Assembly (NCBI GenBank): GCA_963422465.1
Contig: OY730174.1
Span: 3,250,914-3,314,913 of the forward strand
Direction: 5' to 3'
Origin: Lichina pygmaea
Taxonomy: Eukaryota > Ascomycota > Lichinomycetes > Lichinales > Lichinaceae
Length of the DNA stretch: 64,000 nt
The position numbers and the translations under genes are program-made. Under the pieces are notes generated by a model. It saw only the letters and a list, made by a program, of their open reading frames with translations. It made no database searches and was not told the origin of the DNA. Shown here piece after piece: positions 1-11,539 of the stretch; the stretch's first letter is position 1; each line of letters begins with the position of its first letter.

Positions 1-2947
1 TTCTCTTGTTCTGTCTGACCATCTGTCTCTGGGTGGTGTCCTGAGGATAGTTGTAGCATGACGTCAAGATAGGCATAGAGTGCTTTCCAGAATGAGCTGA
101 CAAACTGACCTCCTCTGTCTGAGACAATGCTCCTGGGCAAGCCATGGGTACAGACAACAAACTGGATGAACATCCGGACAAGATGTGAGGTTGTCATCTC
201 AGCACATGGCACAAAGTGGTGTTCTTTGGTGAGACAGTCAGTGATGACCCAGATGTGCTTGGCACCAGGGAAGCAGGCATCTCTTGACTTGGGCAAGTCA
301 GTAATGAAATCCATAGCCAGATCCTGCCAACATTGCTGAGGCACAGGAAGAGACAGCAGCTCTCCTTGGCAATCACAGGCAGGCTTTGCTCGAGAGCAGA
401 CATGACAATTCCTGATGTACTGCCGTATGATGTTCACCATCTTTGGCCAATAGTACCAACAAGACAGAAGATTGTGGGTCTTGGCAATCCCAGTGTGGCC
501 AGCTATTACTTGGTCATAGGCTTCTTGGAACAGGCGTAGGTGTAGCTCATCGTTCTCAGAGATCCAGAGTCAGTTCTTGTAGAAGAGACAGTCATTTTCC
601 AAGCTGCAGTCTGATAGAGACACTTCTCGACTGTGCCTGACACTATCCCTTAGCATCTGTGACACTGTTGCCACTGGATCACCTTCAGCAAGGTTGTTAT
701 AGGCAGCTTGGATAACATCTGAAAGAGGTGTAGCATCAGGTTCAGTGTCAACTGGTGCAGCTTCTGAACATCTCAGGATCTGGATGGGCTTGACTTGAAC
801 CTCTGAATGTGCAAGATTCTTGGGCTTGAGGATGACTTACTCCATGAAGTCTTGACAGGGATCACTGTCTGACAGGAGGTCTTGGGAATGTTGAGTGAGG
901 GCGTCAGCCTTGCACTGACTGCCTGGACAGTAGCTGATCTTGAAATTGAAGTGTGACAAGAACTTGCTCCAACAGACTTGACAGCAGGAAAGACACTTTG
1001 ACGACATGAAGTACTCCAAGTTCTTGTGATCAGAGATCACTTTGACAGGTTCTGGAGATCCTTCAAGCTCTGCTCACCATTCTTCAAAGGCACAGACAAT
1101 TGCCAGCAACTCTTTGTTGTAGATTTTGTAGTTGCATTCTGCCGGCAGGTGGCGGTGTGACAAGAAGGCAACAGGGCGTAGAACTCCTTCATGGTCTGGC
1201 TGTGACAGGACAGCACCAGAGATGTAGTCAGAAGTGTCAGTCTTAACAACACACTCCTTCTCCAGATCAAAGTGCTGCAGGATAGGTGCAGTGCTGAACA
1301 CCTTCTTGATACTTTCAAACAAGCACTGCTCTGGGGTTTCCCACTTGAAGGCAACATTCTTCTTGGTCAGAGCTGTGAGCGGGGATGCAAGCTTGGCAAA
1401 GTCTTTGATGAACCGGTGGTAGAAGTTTGCAAAGGCAATAAAGCTCTGCACTTCCTTGAGACTGGCAGGAGGCTTCCACTCCTTGATGGTGTCAGTCTTG
1501 GCTGGGTCCATACTCACAGATCCAGGTCGGCCATGTTTAGTGGCAGACTGAATGATGAGGCCAAGGTACTTGACTTGATGGACTTCAAAGTTACACTTAG
1601 AGATGTCAACTTGCAGGCTTGCATCTTGTAGTCAACTGAGAACAAGCTTGACATGCTTCCGGTGTTCCTTGAGTGTCTGACTGTAGATAAGGATGTCATC
1701 CACATAGGCAGTGCCAAAGACGTCAAGGATGTCAGGTCCCAAAACATTATTGATGTAGTTCTGGAATGTGCTTGGAGCATTAGCAAGACCAAAGGGCATG
1801 ACAAGGTATTCGTAGAGGCCTGAGCGTGTGCGGAACACAGTCTTCCATTCTTCACCTTCCTTCATCCAGATACAGTTGAAGGCACCAACAATGTCAAGCT
1901 TGGTGTACCACACAGCTTTGCAAAGCTGGTCCAACATCTCCCGGATCAGTGGTAGGGGGTAACAGTTCTTGATGGTGATAGTGTTGAGTGCTCTGTAGTC
2001 TACACAGAAACACAATCCACCTCCTGGCTTCTTGACAAAGAGGACTGGTGCAGCAGCAGGTGATGAAGATGCTTGAATGAAGCTCTTGTTCAGGTTCTCT
2101 GTCAGGTATTTCTTGAGAACTTCAAGTTCTTCTCTGCTCATGCTGTACAGAGGTCCAGAGGGTGCCTGGGTTCCTGGTTCCATCTTGATCTTGTGGTCAA
2201 CTCCTGGATGTAGAGGAGGAAGCTTGTCAGCGTCATCCTTGCTGAAGACGTCCAGGAACTTGTGGTACTGAGCAGGGAGAAGTGTGGCAGGGTCCACACA
2301 CTTCTTTGGCTTCAACACCTGCTCAATGTCTCTCAGAGAAACACTGAACACCTGGTGATTTGGCTTGGCAGCAAGGAGAGAAAATACGGCAGCATTGATG
2401 GGGATTGGCGTGGCAGAAAGAGGCTTGGGATCCTGAGGCTTTCCAGCAGACGTCTTGGCTTCAAGATCCAAAGAGATTGGATAGCCATTGTTTGACTTGA
2501 GGCATGCGGATCAGCAGTGATCTGACTTGAACATGATTGAGGTGTTTGCCCAATCAATGTGTGGCCTGTGCTTCTGGAGCCATGGCATCCCCAGAATCAC
2601 ATCATAGTGAAGACCAGGAGACACAAAGAGAGAGACTTCTTCCTGGTGCACACCATGTGCTGTGGTCATGATTATCTTGGCGAGATGCGTGGTTTGTGAT
2701 GTCTTGCCATTGAACAATCGCAATGTGCGTGGGTAGGGGAGAGGTTCTTGGTGAAGAGATTGTGCAAAGGAAGCACCAATGCAGCCAAATGCTGAACAGC
2801 CAGAGTCAATAAGAGTATTGCACTTGAATTTCCCATCTAGGATACAAGGAAGAAACAAGCACTTGCTGTCCAATTGCTGGTCTGGAGACAGATAGCCAAC
2901 ATGGAGATCCTTTTCATGTCCTTGGGTGCGACGATGACCAAGGACTA
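1..2947 (-). pseudogene. pol: A1 pol (protease-RT-RNase H-integrase), partial, broken
   Basis: Pol polyprotein of a chromovirus. Read from the right, the protease D-S-G lies near 2800 with a G-M-P-W-L motif near 2585, the RT (1632-2471) ends in an A-Y-V-D-D catalytic box, RNase H occupies about 840-1517, and the core of integrase reaches base 1. It starts in the -1 frame relative to gag. Nonsense codons interrupt it, including a TGA after E-E-W at about 1075 (A2 and A3 have it too) and one after F-Y-K-N near 578, all at positions where CGA is likely ancestral. Unlike A2, A3 and A4, it keeps CGA at 2718-2720. The integrase C-terminus and chromodomain are outside the window. The family is certain; activity is not expected. 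Confidence 0.9.
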
Positions 2948-3901
2948 CTTGTTTTCCGACTCTGGAGTAGTCTCAACAGTGGCAGACTTGGTGGTGGTTG
3001 TGGTGGTGGCAACAACAGGCATGCTTTTCACTGGACAGAAGGTTGAGATGTGACCTTGGTTCCTACAGTAGAAGCAGAGGCCTTTGCTTCAGCAATGTTC
3101 TTACTCTTCTGGCGTCAGCTTAGAGTGGCTGAGATCCATAGTAGGACTTGGTGGCTGTGGCGTGAAGGCTGGCTTGATGAACCCTGGACGCAGAACTGAA
3201 GCTCCTGACCGTGGAACTGAGGCTTGGGTGGGAGGTGCTTGATGTGGACGGCGAGAGTTGGCAGAAGTGGCACACAATTGGTTGTCCTGCAGCTGGCATT
3301 CCTCAACAAGCTTCTGATAGCTGATGTCCTTGAGGTTGATGCTGACAAGCTGCTTGGCAAGCTCTTCAGAGACAGTGCATCAAAGATGGCACTTCAAGGC
3401 CTTGTTGTTGAAGCCTGTATGTGGAGCATACTGATTGAACTCTGTGAAGAACTCAGCAAAGGAACAGTTGGTCTGATGTAAGGTGATAAGCTTCCTCTGA
3501 GCTAGAAACTCTGGGTCTGGGTCGGAGAAGGCATTCCGGAGATCTTGGATGATGTCGTGCCAGTCAATGTACTGGCCAGCCGTGATCTTAGCTGAGATGT
3601 AGGACTACGCAGTGCCAGTCGTGCGTGAAAAGACGTACGCAATCCACGATGTTTCCGTGGGGTACCAGTCAGTGTTGAGTGTCATCTTGAGTGACAGTGA
3701 CATGATGAAGCTCTCAAGCTTCTCATGCGTGATTTCCGTGTTTCCGCCATCACCACTGAAGATCTCTGGGTCAGCAGTGCGTTCAGACTTGGACTTGGGA
3801 GTAGTGTTAGTAGCTTGAATTCACATGAACTCTGCAAACATGTTGCGAAGGAACTTGTTATTTCCAGCAACTGGCATGGCTTGGTCTGGTTGTTGAGACA
3901 T
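2945..3901 (-). pseudogene. gag: A1 gag
   Basis: Nucleocapsid/capsid precursor, 957 nt from ATG at 3901 to TAG at 2945, the same length as in A2, A3 and A4. The C-terminal part carries one CCHC knuckle (C-x2-C-x4-H-x4-C, 3045-3090) followed by a Thr-rich tail. A few in-frame stops are present, including the TGA just before the knuckle that all four A copies share at an ancestral CGA. Pol follows in the -1 frame and overlaps the TAG. The start is chosen because A3 has the same ATG followed by an almost clean frame. Confidence 0.85.
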
Positions 3902-3959
3902 GACAAGGACATGAACATGGCTTGGTGAAGTGTGTTATGGTTGGGTAGGTTTTTCGTAG

Positions 3960-4230
3960 TGTGACAAGGCAATGGCAGAGCAGAACTCAAGTCTAACTGA
4001 TTTAGTAACCTTGACCTGACTTGGCTTGAGACTTGAGACTTGGATTGATGTACAAGACGAAAGACGAGGAAGGAAAAGAGAAAAGAAGAGAAGAAGCTGG
4101 GGGAGCAGGAGAAGTTCTTATAGGCAGGGGATCAGGCAACAGCGGAGCAAACAGGCAAACAGTGCAGATGGGACTTCCCGGCAAGGTGCGTGGCTTGTGC
4201 CAGATATGCAACTGGGCCAGAACCGTGACA
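3960..4230 (-). repeat. A1 5' LTR (271 bp)
   Basis: Bounded by TGTGACAAGG at 3960 and ...CGTGACA at 4230 (reverse complement of TGTCAC...TTGTCACA). It is the same length as the six other complete A LTRs. The sense strand carries a CTATAAG TATA-like box in its middle. Confidence 0.95.
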
Positions 4231-5061
4231 CCATATAGCTATGCACCCATGGAACTGGATACAGTCCACCACAAGGGAAGGTTCACGAAAGGAAGGAATA
4301 ACAAAAAGGGGAAAGTACTGAAGTGCTATGCCTGTGGCAAGCTAGGCCACATGGTGAAAGACTGTTGTTCAAAGAACAAGGTGCACTGACAGCAACTTAA
4401 TACACTTGACGGAGACTGGAATGTCATCAAGCCAGAGGACTCACCAGGAGAGGCTCAGCTATCCCTCAAACAATAGGACAACTACAATCAGATATTGGAA
4501 GCAGCCCACCAACTGGCAACATCAGAAGGCAAGGACCTACCAGAACAGACAGGTCAGGACAAGGGACAGGAGCCCTTAACCACCTCTGATGGGGACTGAG
4601 ACAAACCTGTGTCTATCAAAGAAGAAATACCACAAGGAAGCTATGCTTACAGCATGGACCCACAGAACCTACAGCACAGTGAACTACAGTGGAGGTTTTG
4701 CACAAAACACTACTGCACCTACCACAAACAACTACAAAGGTATGGAGGACATTCACCCTACCACACCACCTGCCACAAACATTGGGTCAATTGCAAGGAG
4801 GATATGTGTGAAACCCATCTCTGGGACAAACGCCAACACACCACATTCCCCAGGCACACACATGATTGGCACAAACACCTCATGTTTCTACAGCAAGGCA
4901 ACAACCACAACTGCTATGTTAACAATTAGCAGTACTGCCTTAAGCCTGGATGTGACAAGCATCAGCAAGACAAATTTATGAACAGATTCCTCAGAACTGA
5001 TGGGAATGGCTGGACCCATTGCCCAGTCAGTGGAAAAACACTTCAATCAGGAAAAGACTGA
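4231..5061 (+). pseudogene. gag: B1 gag, 3' portion
   Basis: C-terminal half of family B Gag, in frame with the intact-length gene of B3. It keeps the CCHC knuckle (C-Y-A-C-G-K-L-G-H then C four residues on, 4321-4365) and the downstream Cys/His-rich domain with C-x4-C-x2-H repeats (about 4690-4960). The frame has several stops, including a TAG at 4476-4478 that all four B copies share, and ends at TGA 5059-5061. The 5' half was separated by A1. It is a defective copy of a nucleic-acid-binding structural protein. Confidence 0.85.
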
Positions 5062-5099
5062 ACTCCCTTGTCAAGGGGTGACATCAGGAGCTCAACAAC

Positions 5100-8000
5100 A
5101 TGACCCCTAGCAACACAAAGCACCTGCGATTGCCTGTGTCACTACACGCCAACACGCCAATACAGACATACACACTTGTTGACTCTGGAGCCAGTGGGAA
5201 CTACATCTCAAGACAACTTTACGATACCCTCAGTACTGGAAAGAGACGCAAGCGACAGCCCTATCAGCTCATGATAGCAAATGGACAGACAGAGCTAGTC
5301 TGCCATGAGACACAGCCAATGGAAATAGTTACCAGACACCATGCTGAAAGGATCCACCTTGATATCATCAAGTTGGCCACTCAGGATATCTATTTGGGGA
5401 TGCCTTGGCTAAAGAAGCACAACCCAGTTGTTAACTGGAAGACAGGAGTACTCATGTTTAGGAACTGCACTAACAACACAGCTCGGACCTGTTACCAGCC
5501 GCAGAAGGTGTGGACAGATGAGGGAAGGAGTCCTTAGTGGAACCTCACTGACAGAAAGGACAACTCTCAAAAGAAGAGTTCCATCTTGATAGGCACACCC
5601 TGGAACCAGGTGGCCAAACAGTCAGAGATGAAGAGAGGAAGTTGTTAACCCTCTGGAGATCTCTGAAGAGTACTGACCTGGGTATGATAACCTCTTTCAG
5701 GAAGAGACAACAACAGCAGTGTTGCCTAAGCACTAACCTTGGGATCATGAGATCAAGTTGCAACCAGGGACAGAGCCAGAATTTGGACTAATTTACCAGT
5801 TATCAGAGAAAGAGCTCTAAGTACTTCGTGAGTACCTGGAGGAAAACCTGAAAAAGAGTTTCATTCGAGAATCTCAATCGCCAGCAGGATACCTGATACT
5901 ATTAGCACCAAAGAAAGATGGAAGTCTTCAACTTTGTGTGGATTACAGGAAACTCAACAACATTACCATCAAGAACTGATATCTGTTGCCAAATGCAAAC
6001 AAATTGCGAGACAGGATCAGCCAAGCCACAATCTTTACCAAGCTGGACTTGAAAGGAGTATACAACCTGATACACATGAAAGAAGGAGAAGAATGGAAAA
6101 CAGTCTTCAGAACCTGATACAGACACTACAAGTATCTGGTTATGCTATTCAGACTCACAAACACACCAGCAACATGTCAGGCATTGATCAACAACATTAT
6201 CAGAGTACACCTGGACCAAACAGCTATTGCCTACTTGGACAATATTCTTGTCTACTCAAACACGCAACAGGAACATACCAAACATGTGAAGGATGTTCTA
6301 CGATGCCTACAAAAGGTAGGGCTTAAGCTCAACCTGAAGAAATACAACTTCAACAAACCAGAAGTTGAATTCCTCAGATACATTATAGGAATTGAAGGGA
6401 TCAAGATCAACCCTGAGAAAATCAAAGTGATTCAGCAATAGCTAACACTGACATCAGTTAAGGAAGTACAAGCCTTCCTAGGATTTGCCAACTTCAACTG
6501 ACAGTTCATCAAGAACTACTCACAGATAGCAACACCACTGACAGAACTCATGAAGAAGGACGTGGAGTACTGGTGGATGGAGAGACAACAAAAAGTATTC
6601 CAGTAGCTCAAGGATGCTTGTGCCAAAGAACCAGTTCTCCTCAACTTCAAGACAGGCCAACCAACACAAATCAAGACAGATGCTTCAGATCAGGCAGTAG
6701 GAGTATGTCTATGCCAACAGGCAGACAGCAAGTGGCACCCAGTTACCTACTACTCACAAAAAATAACACAAGTGGAGTGAAACTATGATATCCACAACAA
6801 AGAGCTACTGGCAGTTGTCAACGCACTCAAACACTGGAGAGTGTACGTGGAAAGCAGTTCTGAACTCACTGTTCTCACAGACTACAAGAATCTGACAATG
6901 TTCACGACAACCAAGAAGCTGAACAGACAGCAAGTCAGATAGGCTGAACTCCTAGGGCAACACAAGTTCAAGATCTTGTACACCCCTGGACAAGACAACA
7001 AAAGAGTAGACACACTAAGCTGACAAAAAAACTACATGGAAGATGATGAACACCAAGGAATGATCTTACAGCAGGACCAGCAAGAAAACCTGGTGCCTTG
7101 ACTACAGATCAACAAGCTCACAGTAAAAGACACTGAAGAATTAATAAGGAACTACCATGACAACCCAGCACATGGTCACCCAGGAATTACCAAGACCACA
7201 GATCTTATCCAACAGGCAAGGAACAATGTCATCAACCTCTGACAACATGTCACAAGCTACATCAGCAAATGTCTACTGTACCAGAAAAACAAACACAGAA
7301 GACATAAGCTATATGGAGAAGGACACCCAAACATGATACTGACAGGCCCATGGGAAGATATGTCAATGGACTTCATCACAAAACTACCCAAGTCCAAAGA
7401 CCCAGTCACAGGAATCACCTACAACTTGATTATGGTGATAGTGGACAGATTCACAAAATATCTAATAGTGGTACTATTCAAGGAAACCCACACAGCAGAA
7501 CAGTTGGGATACCTCTTACTGGACAGATTGGTCAGAGACCACAGAGTTCCAATCATGATCATTACAGACAGAGACAAACTCTTCACATCCAACTACTGGA
7601 AGACAATCAGTGCAGCCATGGGAACAAAACCCAAAATATCTACAGCCTATCACCCACAAACTGACAGCCAGACAGAGTAAGCAAACCAAGTCCTGGAGAC
7701 TTACTTACAGTATTGTATCAACCAGACCCACAGCAATTAGGCACAGGTATTACCAGTGGCACAGCTGGCAATCAACCAGCACAGATCAGACTCAACAAAG
7801 GAATCACCATTCTTTGCCAATTTTGGACAACACGTGAACATCAGAATGCCAGGCAGAGTGTCACCAAACACGGAGAAAGTACTCCAACATGACAAGCTGC
7901 TATGACAAACACACACAATGATGAGGCATTACCTTCAGGAGACCTCAGAAAAGATGTGACACCAAATGGACAAAAAATTGAAAATGGCACCTCAGCTGAA

Positions 8001-8298
8001 GAAGGGGGATAAAGTCTACCTCCTCACGAAAAATTGGAAAGTCAAGAAACCAAGAACAAAGAAACTGGACCATGTCAAGGAAACATTCCATTACCAACCA
8101 GAGGAAGAACAGGAATTCAAGGTCGAACAGATCTTGAAGAAAAAAAGTCAGTGATACCTTGTCAAGTGGAAAAACTACCCAGACTCAGAAAATACCTGGG
8201 AACCACTCAAGAACCTTGCGAACTACCAGCTCCTCCTGCAGCAGTTCTGGCAGGAGCAGGACTGAACAGCTTGGCCTGCAGCGCAGACATGTCAATGA
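5100..8298 (+). pseudogene. pol: B1 pol, broken
   Basis: Pol of a chromovirus: protease (D-S-G-A-S-G, about 5180), RT, RNase H, integrase and a chromodomain that ends at TGA 8296-8298. It is riddled with stops, mostly TGA at ancestral CGA codons (after N-F-N, after K-N before the RT core, after F-R-T). The RT box reads Y-L-D-N instead of Y-L-D-D, which abolishes catalysis. Near 8075, about 350 bp of the integrase C-terminal region is missing compared with B3, the cut falling between GG dinucleotides. The chromodomain (V-E-Q-I-L to W-E-P-L) survives. The start is the conserved ATG 38 bases after the gag stop, in the -1 frame. Confidence 0.85.
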
Positions 8299-8707
8299 CT
8301 GTTGCTGACAAGTCTTCACCATCCACCTCCATCTCAGCAACCAGGCACTGCAGCTTCTTCTTGGCACAACCCTCAGCACCTTCAAGGACCTTCCACTTTC
8401 AGGACACACAAGCCTGCAGCTTGGCAAGCTGCTCAACAAGAGTATTCCTCTTGGCCTTGTCAACAGCCAAATCCTCGCAGAGGTTATCTCGGGTCATGTT
8501 CAGTGACTCCCAAGAAAGTGACACACAGGATTTCCCATGACAAGTGCACTCAGCACACTTCAACTTATTGTTGTTGTCAGACATTCGGAAGCAGAGCTTG
8601 TGGTTCAAAACACAGAAGTCACATAGAGCCAGTGACACAAAGTTATGATCACAGATCTGGGCTGCCAGTTGTCTTCAGTAAGCAGAGGCATGTGATTTCG
8701 CAGACAT
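8207..8707 (-). pseudogene. B1 antisense zinc-cluster/coiled-coil gene
   Basis: Opposite-strand reading frame of 501 nt, the same length as in B3, from ATG at 8707 to TGA at 8207-8209 inside the pol chromodomain. It has a Zn2Cys6-type spacing C-x2-C-x6-C-x11-C-x2-C-x6-C (about 8515-8610), then S-W-E-S-L-N-M and a helical, charged segment, and ends G-S-S-Q-G-S. Two in-frame TGA codons break it, after A-S-A-Y and after A-C-V-S. It is alignable with B3 over its whole length without gaps although the nucleotides differ, which suggests past coding constraint. The loop between the second and third Cys (V-L-N-H-K-L) differs from the R-G-containing loop of the other B copies. Function unknown; a DNA-binding role is inferred from the cluster only. 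Confidence 0.75.
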
Positions 8708-8751
8708 ACTCAAGAATTCATCAGGATGATGAATAAAGGAGAGGAGAGTAG

Positions 8752-9403
8752 TGTTACAACCCTGGGACAGGAGACACTTATTTATAGGCCATCAGGCCAC
8801 GGGCCAGGCAAGAGGAACACCATGGAAGTCAAGTGACCAACCAACAAGGGGTTATGTGACTGTCAAGACACATACAGGTGGCTCGACACAGCATGCATGA
8901 AGTATCAAGACAATCTCACCTGTCTTGACACAGGATGCAGGAAGCATCAAGACAGCCTCACCAGTCTTGACACAGCATGCATGAAGTATCAAGACAATCT
9001 CACCCATCTCAACACAGGATGCATAACATGGTGGGACTGTCAAGACAATCTCACCTGTCTTGACGCAGGGTGCATAACATGGTGGGACTGTCAAGACAAT
9101 CTCACCCATCTTGATGTCAAGACTGTCAAGACAATCTTGATTGTCTTGACTAGTCAGCACTATATAGTCTGGTGATAGTTCCCTTATGGAACAATCATCT
9201 TCAACTTATGTTGTGATCCAGACAACTAGATCTACTTTAATACAATCCTTTTGTACAAAGCCATTGATCAGGTGTCACCACCACCACATTCCACCAAACC
9301 CCTTCACACTCCTTGACACTCCTCTCCTGTGAGAACCAACCCGCCTTCCACCTCTCACCCTAATCCTATACTCGGATAGAACAGTACAGTACAGACTGCA
9401 ACA
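8752..9403 (+). repeat. B1 3' LTR (652 bp, type-1 repeats)
   Basis: TGTTACAACCC...TGCAACA. Its U3 has tandem units (about 8881-9135) built on TCAAGAC...GTCTTGA inverted words, not the GTGAGC/GCTCAC words of B3 and B4. A sense TATA (CACTATATAG) lies near 9160 and a TATAAATA on the minus strand near 8790 faces the antisense gene. It follows a purine tract (8735-8751). Confidence 0.93.
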
Positions 9404-10306
9404 AGAGGATACAGCCACCCCACATGGCATGTGAGCAACCACTACAAGCTGCCTAACAAGGCACCACCACATAACCCATATAACTATGCACCCATGGAAC
9501 TGGATGCAGTCCACCACAAGGGAAGGTTCACAAAGGGAAGGAACAACAAGAAGAGGAAAGTAGTGAAGTGCTATGCCTGTGGCAAGCTAGGCCACATGGC
9601 AAGAGACTGTCGTTCAAAGAACAAGGTGCACTGACAGCAACTTAATACACTTGACGGAGACTGGAATATCATCAAGTCAGAGGACTCACCAGGAGAGACT
9701 CAGCTATCCCTCAAACAATAGGATAACTACAATCAGACATTGGAAGCAGTCCACCAACTGGCAACATCAGGAGGCAAGGACCTACCAGAACAGACAGGTC
9801 AGAACAAGAGACAGGAGCCCTTAACCACCTCTGATGGGGACTGAGACAAACCCATGTCTATCAAAGAAGAAATACCATGAGGAAGCTATACTTACAGCAT
9901 GGACTCACAAAACCTACAGCACAGCAAACTACAGTGGAGGTTTTGCACAAAGCACTACTGCACCTACCACAAACAACTACAAAGGTACAGAGGACATTCA
10001 CCCTACCGCGCCACCTGCCACAAACATTAGGTCAATTGCAAGAAGGATGTGTGTGAAACCTATCTCTGGGACAAACACCAACACACCACATTCCCTGGGC
10101 ACACACATGATTGGCACGAACACCTCATGTTCCTACAGCAAGGCAACAACCACAACTGCTACATCAACAATTGGCAGTACTGCCTCAAGCCTGGATGTGA
10201 CAAGCATCAGCAAGACAAATTCATGAACAGATTCCTCAGAACTGATGGGAATGGCTGGACCTATTGCCCAGTCAGTGGAAAGACACTTCAATCAGGAAAA
10301 GATTGA
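9404..10306 (+). pseudogene. gag: B2 gag, 3' portion
   Basis: Starts where B1 inserted and runs to TGA 10304-10306. It contains the CCHC knuckle (9570-9615) and the three C-x4-C-x2-H repeats of the family B Gag tail (about 9930-10210). Several in-frame stops and the near absence of CpG mark it as decayed. The gag-pol junction that follows carries the SINE insertion, so the -1 overlap is physically split. Confidence 0.83.
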
Positions 10307-10333
10307 ACTCCCTTGTCAAGGGGTGACATCAGG

Positions 10334-10770
10334 GTGGCATGGTGTAGTGGGAAGCTGGTGAGAGTTTCCCACTACGTGGCATCTATGACCCAGAACTAGT
10401 GGTGTCAGGCCTGGAGAACCTGACTAAACTAGTTGTCAGTTTGAATCTGACCCACCCCACATTCTGCCACAAAAACCCCCAAGATTCATAGAACTTGTCT
10501 AAGATGTACTCCTCGCAAGATGTATGAAAACCCCCAAGAAATAGCTCACCCAATATCTGTCAAGATCCACAAAACCCTCATTACTGTGGTTTTCCTATTT
10601 CCCCTACAGGGTTTGGGGTTTTCCCACAGTACGTACACTACAAACCACGGGGTGTACAGTAAATGCGTAAGATCCCCAAGTCAAGTCTACCAGAGACAAA
10701 AATCCTTCAAGAAGTTCTGCATGGCTTAACAGCCAAATCAGTGTAAGAATCAAATCAAATCAAATCAAAT
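10334..10770 (+). mobile_element. tRNA-like SINE with LINE-type 3' end
   Basis: 437-bp insertion flanked by a 17-bp direct repeat (CAAGGGGTGACATCAGG at 10317-10333 and 10771-10787); removing it restores the uninterrupted B sequence seen in B1 and B3. The head has RNA polymerase III-like boxes: TGGTGTAGTGG (10340-10350) matches the A box, and AGTTTGAATCT (10438-10448) is one or two CpG decays from a B box. The middle shows no coding potential. The 3' end (10710-10750) matches the LINE-1 3' end (32091-32131) at 38 of 41 positions and finishes in a (TCAAA)n tail. This is the design of a tRNA-derived SINE mobilised by a LINE. The tRNA species is not identified; the boxes are about 98 bp apart with a strong hairpin between them. 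Confidence 0.85.
10340..10448 (+). promoter_or_regulatory. SINE internal pol III promoter (A and B boxes)
   Basis: A box TGGTGTAGTGG at 10340-10350 fits the TRGYNNARNNG consensus. B box AGTTTGAATCT at 10438-10448 fits GGTTCGANTCC after CpG loss. The spacing is longer than in ordinary tRNA genes; a stem with ACTAGT and GTCAGG arms (about 10396-10435) lies between and may derive from a variable arm. Confidence 0.6.
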
Positions 10771-11539
10771 CAAGGGGTGACATCAGGAGCTCAACAACAT
10801 GACCCCTAGCAACGCAAAGCACCTGCGATTGCCTGTGTCACTACACACCAACACGCCAGTACAGACATACGCACTTGTTGACTCTGGAGCCAGTGGAAAC
10901 TACATTTCAAGACAACTTTACAACACCCTCAGCACTGGAAGGAGACACAAGCGGCAGCTCTATCAGCTCACAATGGCAAATGGACAGACAGAGCTAGTCT
11001 GCCATAAGATGCAGCCAATGGAAATAGTTACCAGACACCATGCTGAAAGAATCCACCTTAATATTGTCAAGTTGGCCACTCAGGATATCTATTTGGGGAT
11101 GCCTTGGCTAAAGAAGCACAACCCAGTTGTTAACTGGAGGATAGGAGTACTCATGTTTAGGAACTGCACTAACAATACAGCTTGGACCTGTTACCAGCCG
11201 TAGAAAGTGTGGACAGATGAGAGAAGAAGTCCTCAGTGGAACCTCACTGACAGAAAGAACAACTCTCAAGAGAAGAGGTCTACCTTGACAGGTATACCCC
11301 AGAACCAGGTGGCCAAACAGTCAGAGATGAAGAGAGAGGAAGTTGTTAACCCTCTGGAGATCCCTGAAGAGTACTGACCTGGGTATGATAACCTCTTTCA
11401 GGAAGAGACAACAACAGCAGTGTTGTCTAAGCACTAACCTTGGGATCATGAGATCAAGTTGCAACCAGGGACAGAGCCAGGATTTAGACTAATTTACCAG
11501 TTATCAGAGAAACAGCTCCAAGTACTTTGTGAGTACCTG

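Larger units (their letters stand above)
1..4230 (-). mobile_element. Chromovirus family A, copy A1 (right part; left end outside window)
   Basis: Minus-strand Ty3/gypsy element entered inside integrase at base 1 and running through RNase H, RT, protease and Gag to a 5' LTR at 3960-4230. It sits in the gag gene of B1: the bases after the LTR (CCATA, 4231-4235) continue the B1 gag reading frame and are the expected 5-bp TSD, whose other copy lies off the left edge. Most open frames are broken by single TGA codons. Confidence 0.93.
4231..9403 (+). mobile_element. Chromovirus family B, copy B1 (right part)
   Basis: Plus-strand family B element whose gag is cut by A1 at 4230. The remaining gag, pol, antisense zinc-cluster gene and 3' LTR (8752-9403) are present. 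It inserted into the gag gene of B2: the bases after the LTR (AGAGG, 9404-9408) continue the B2 gag sequence. It is heavily depleted in CpG compared with B3, fitting an older insertion. Confidence 0.92.

Noticed and set aside
10334-10448. A functional tRNA gene
   Set aside because: The A and B boxes are present but the arms do not form a cloverleaf, the box spacing is too long, and it lies inside a SINE with a TSD.
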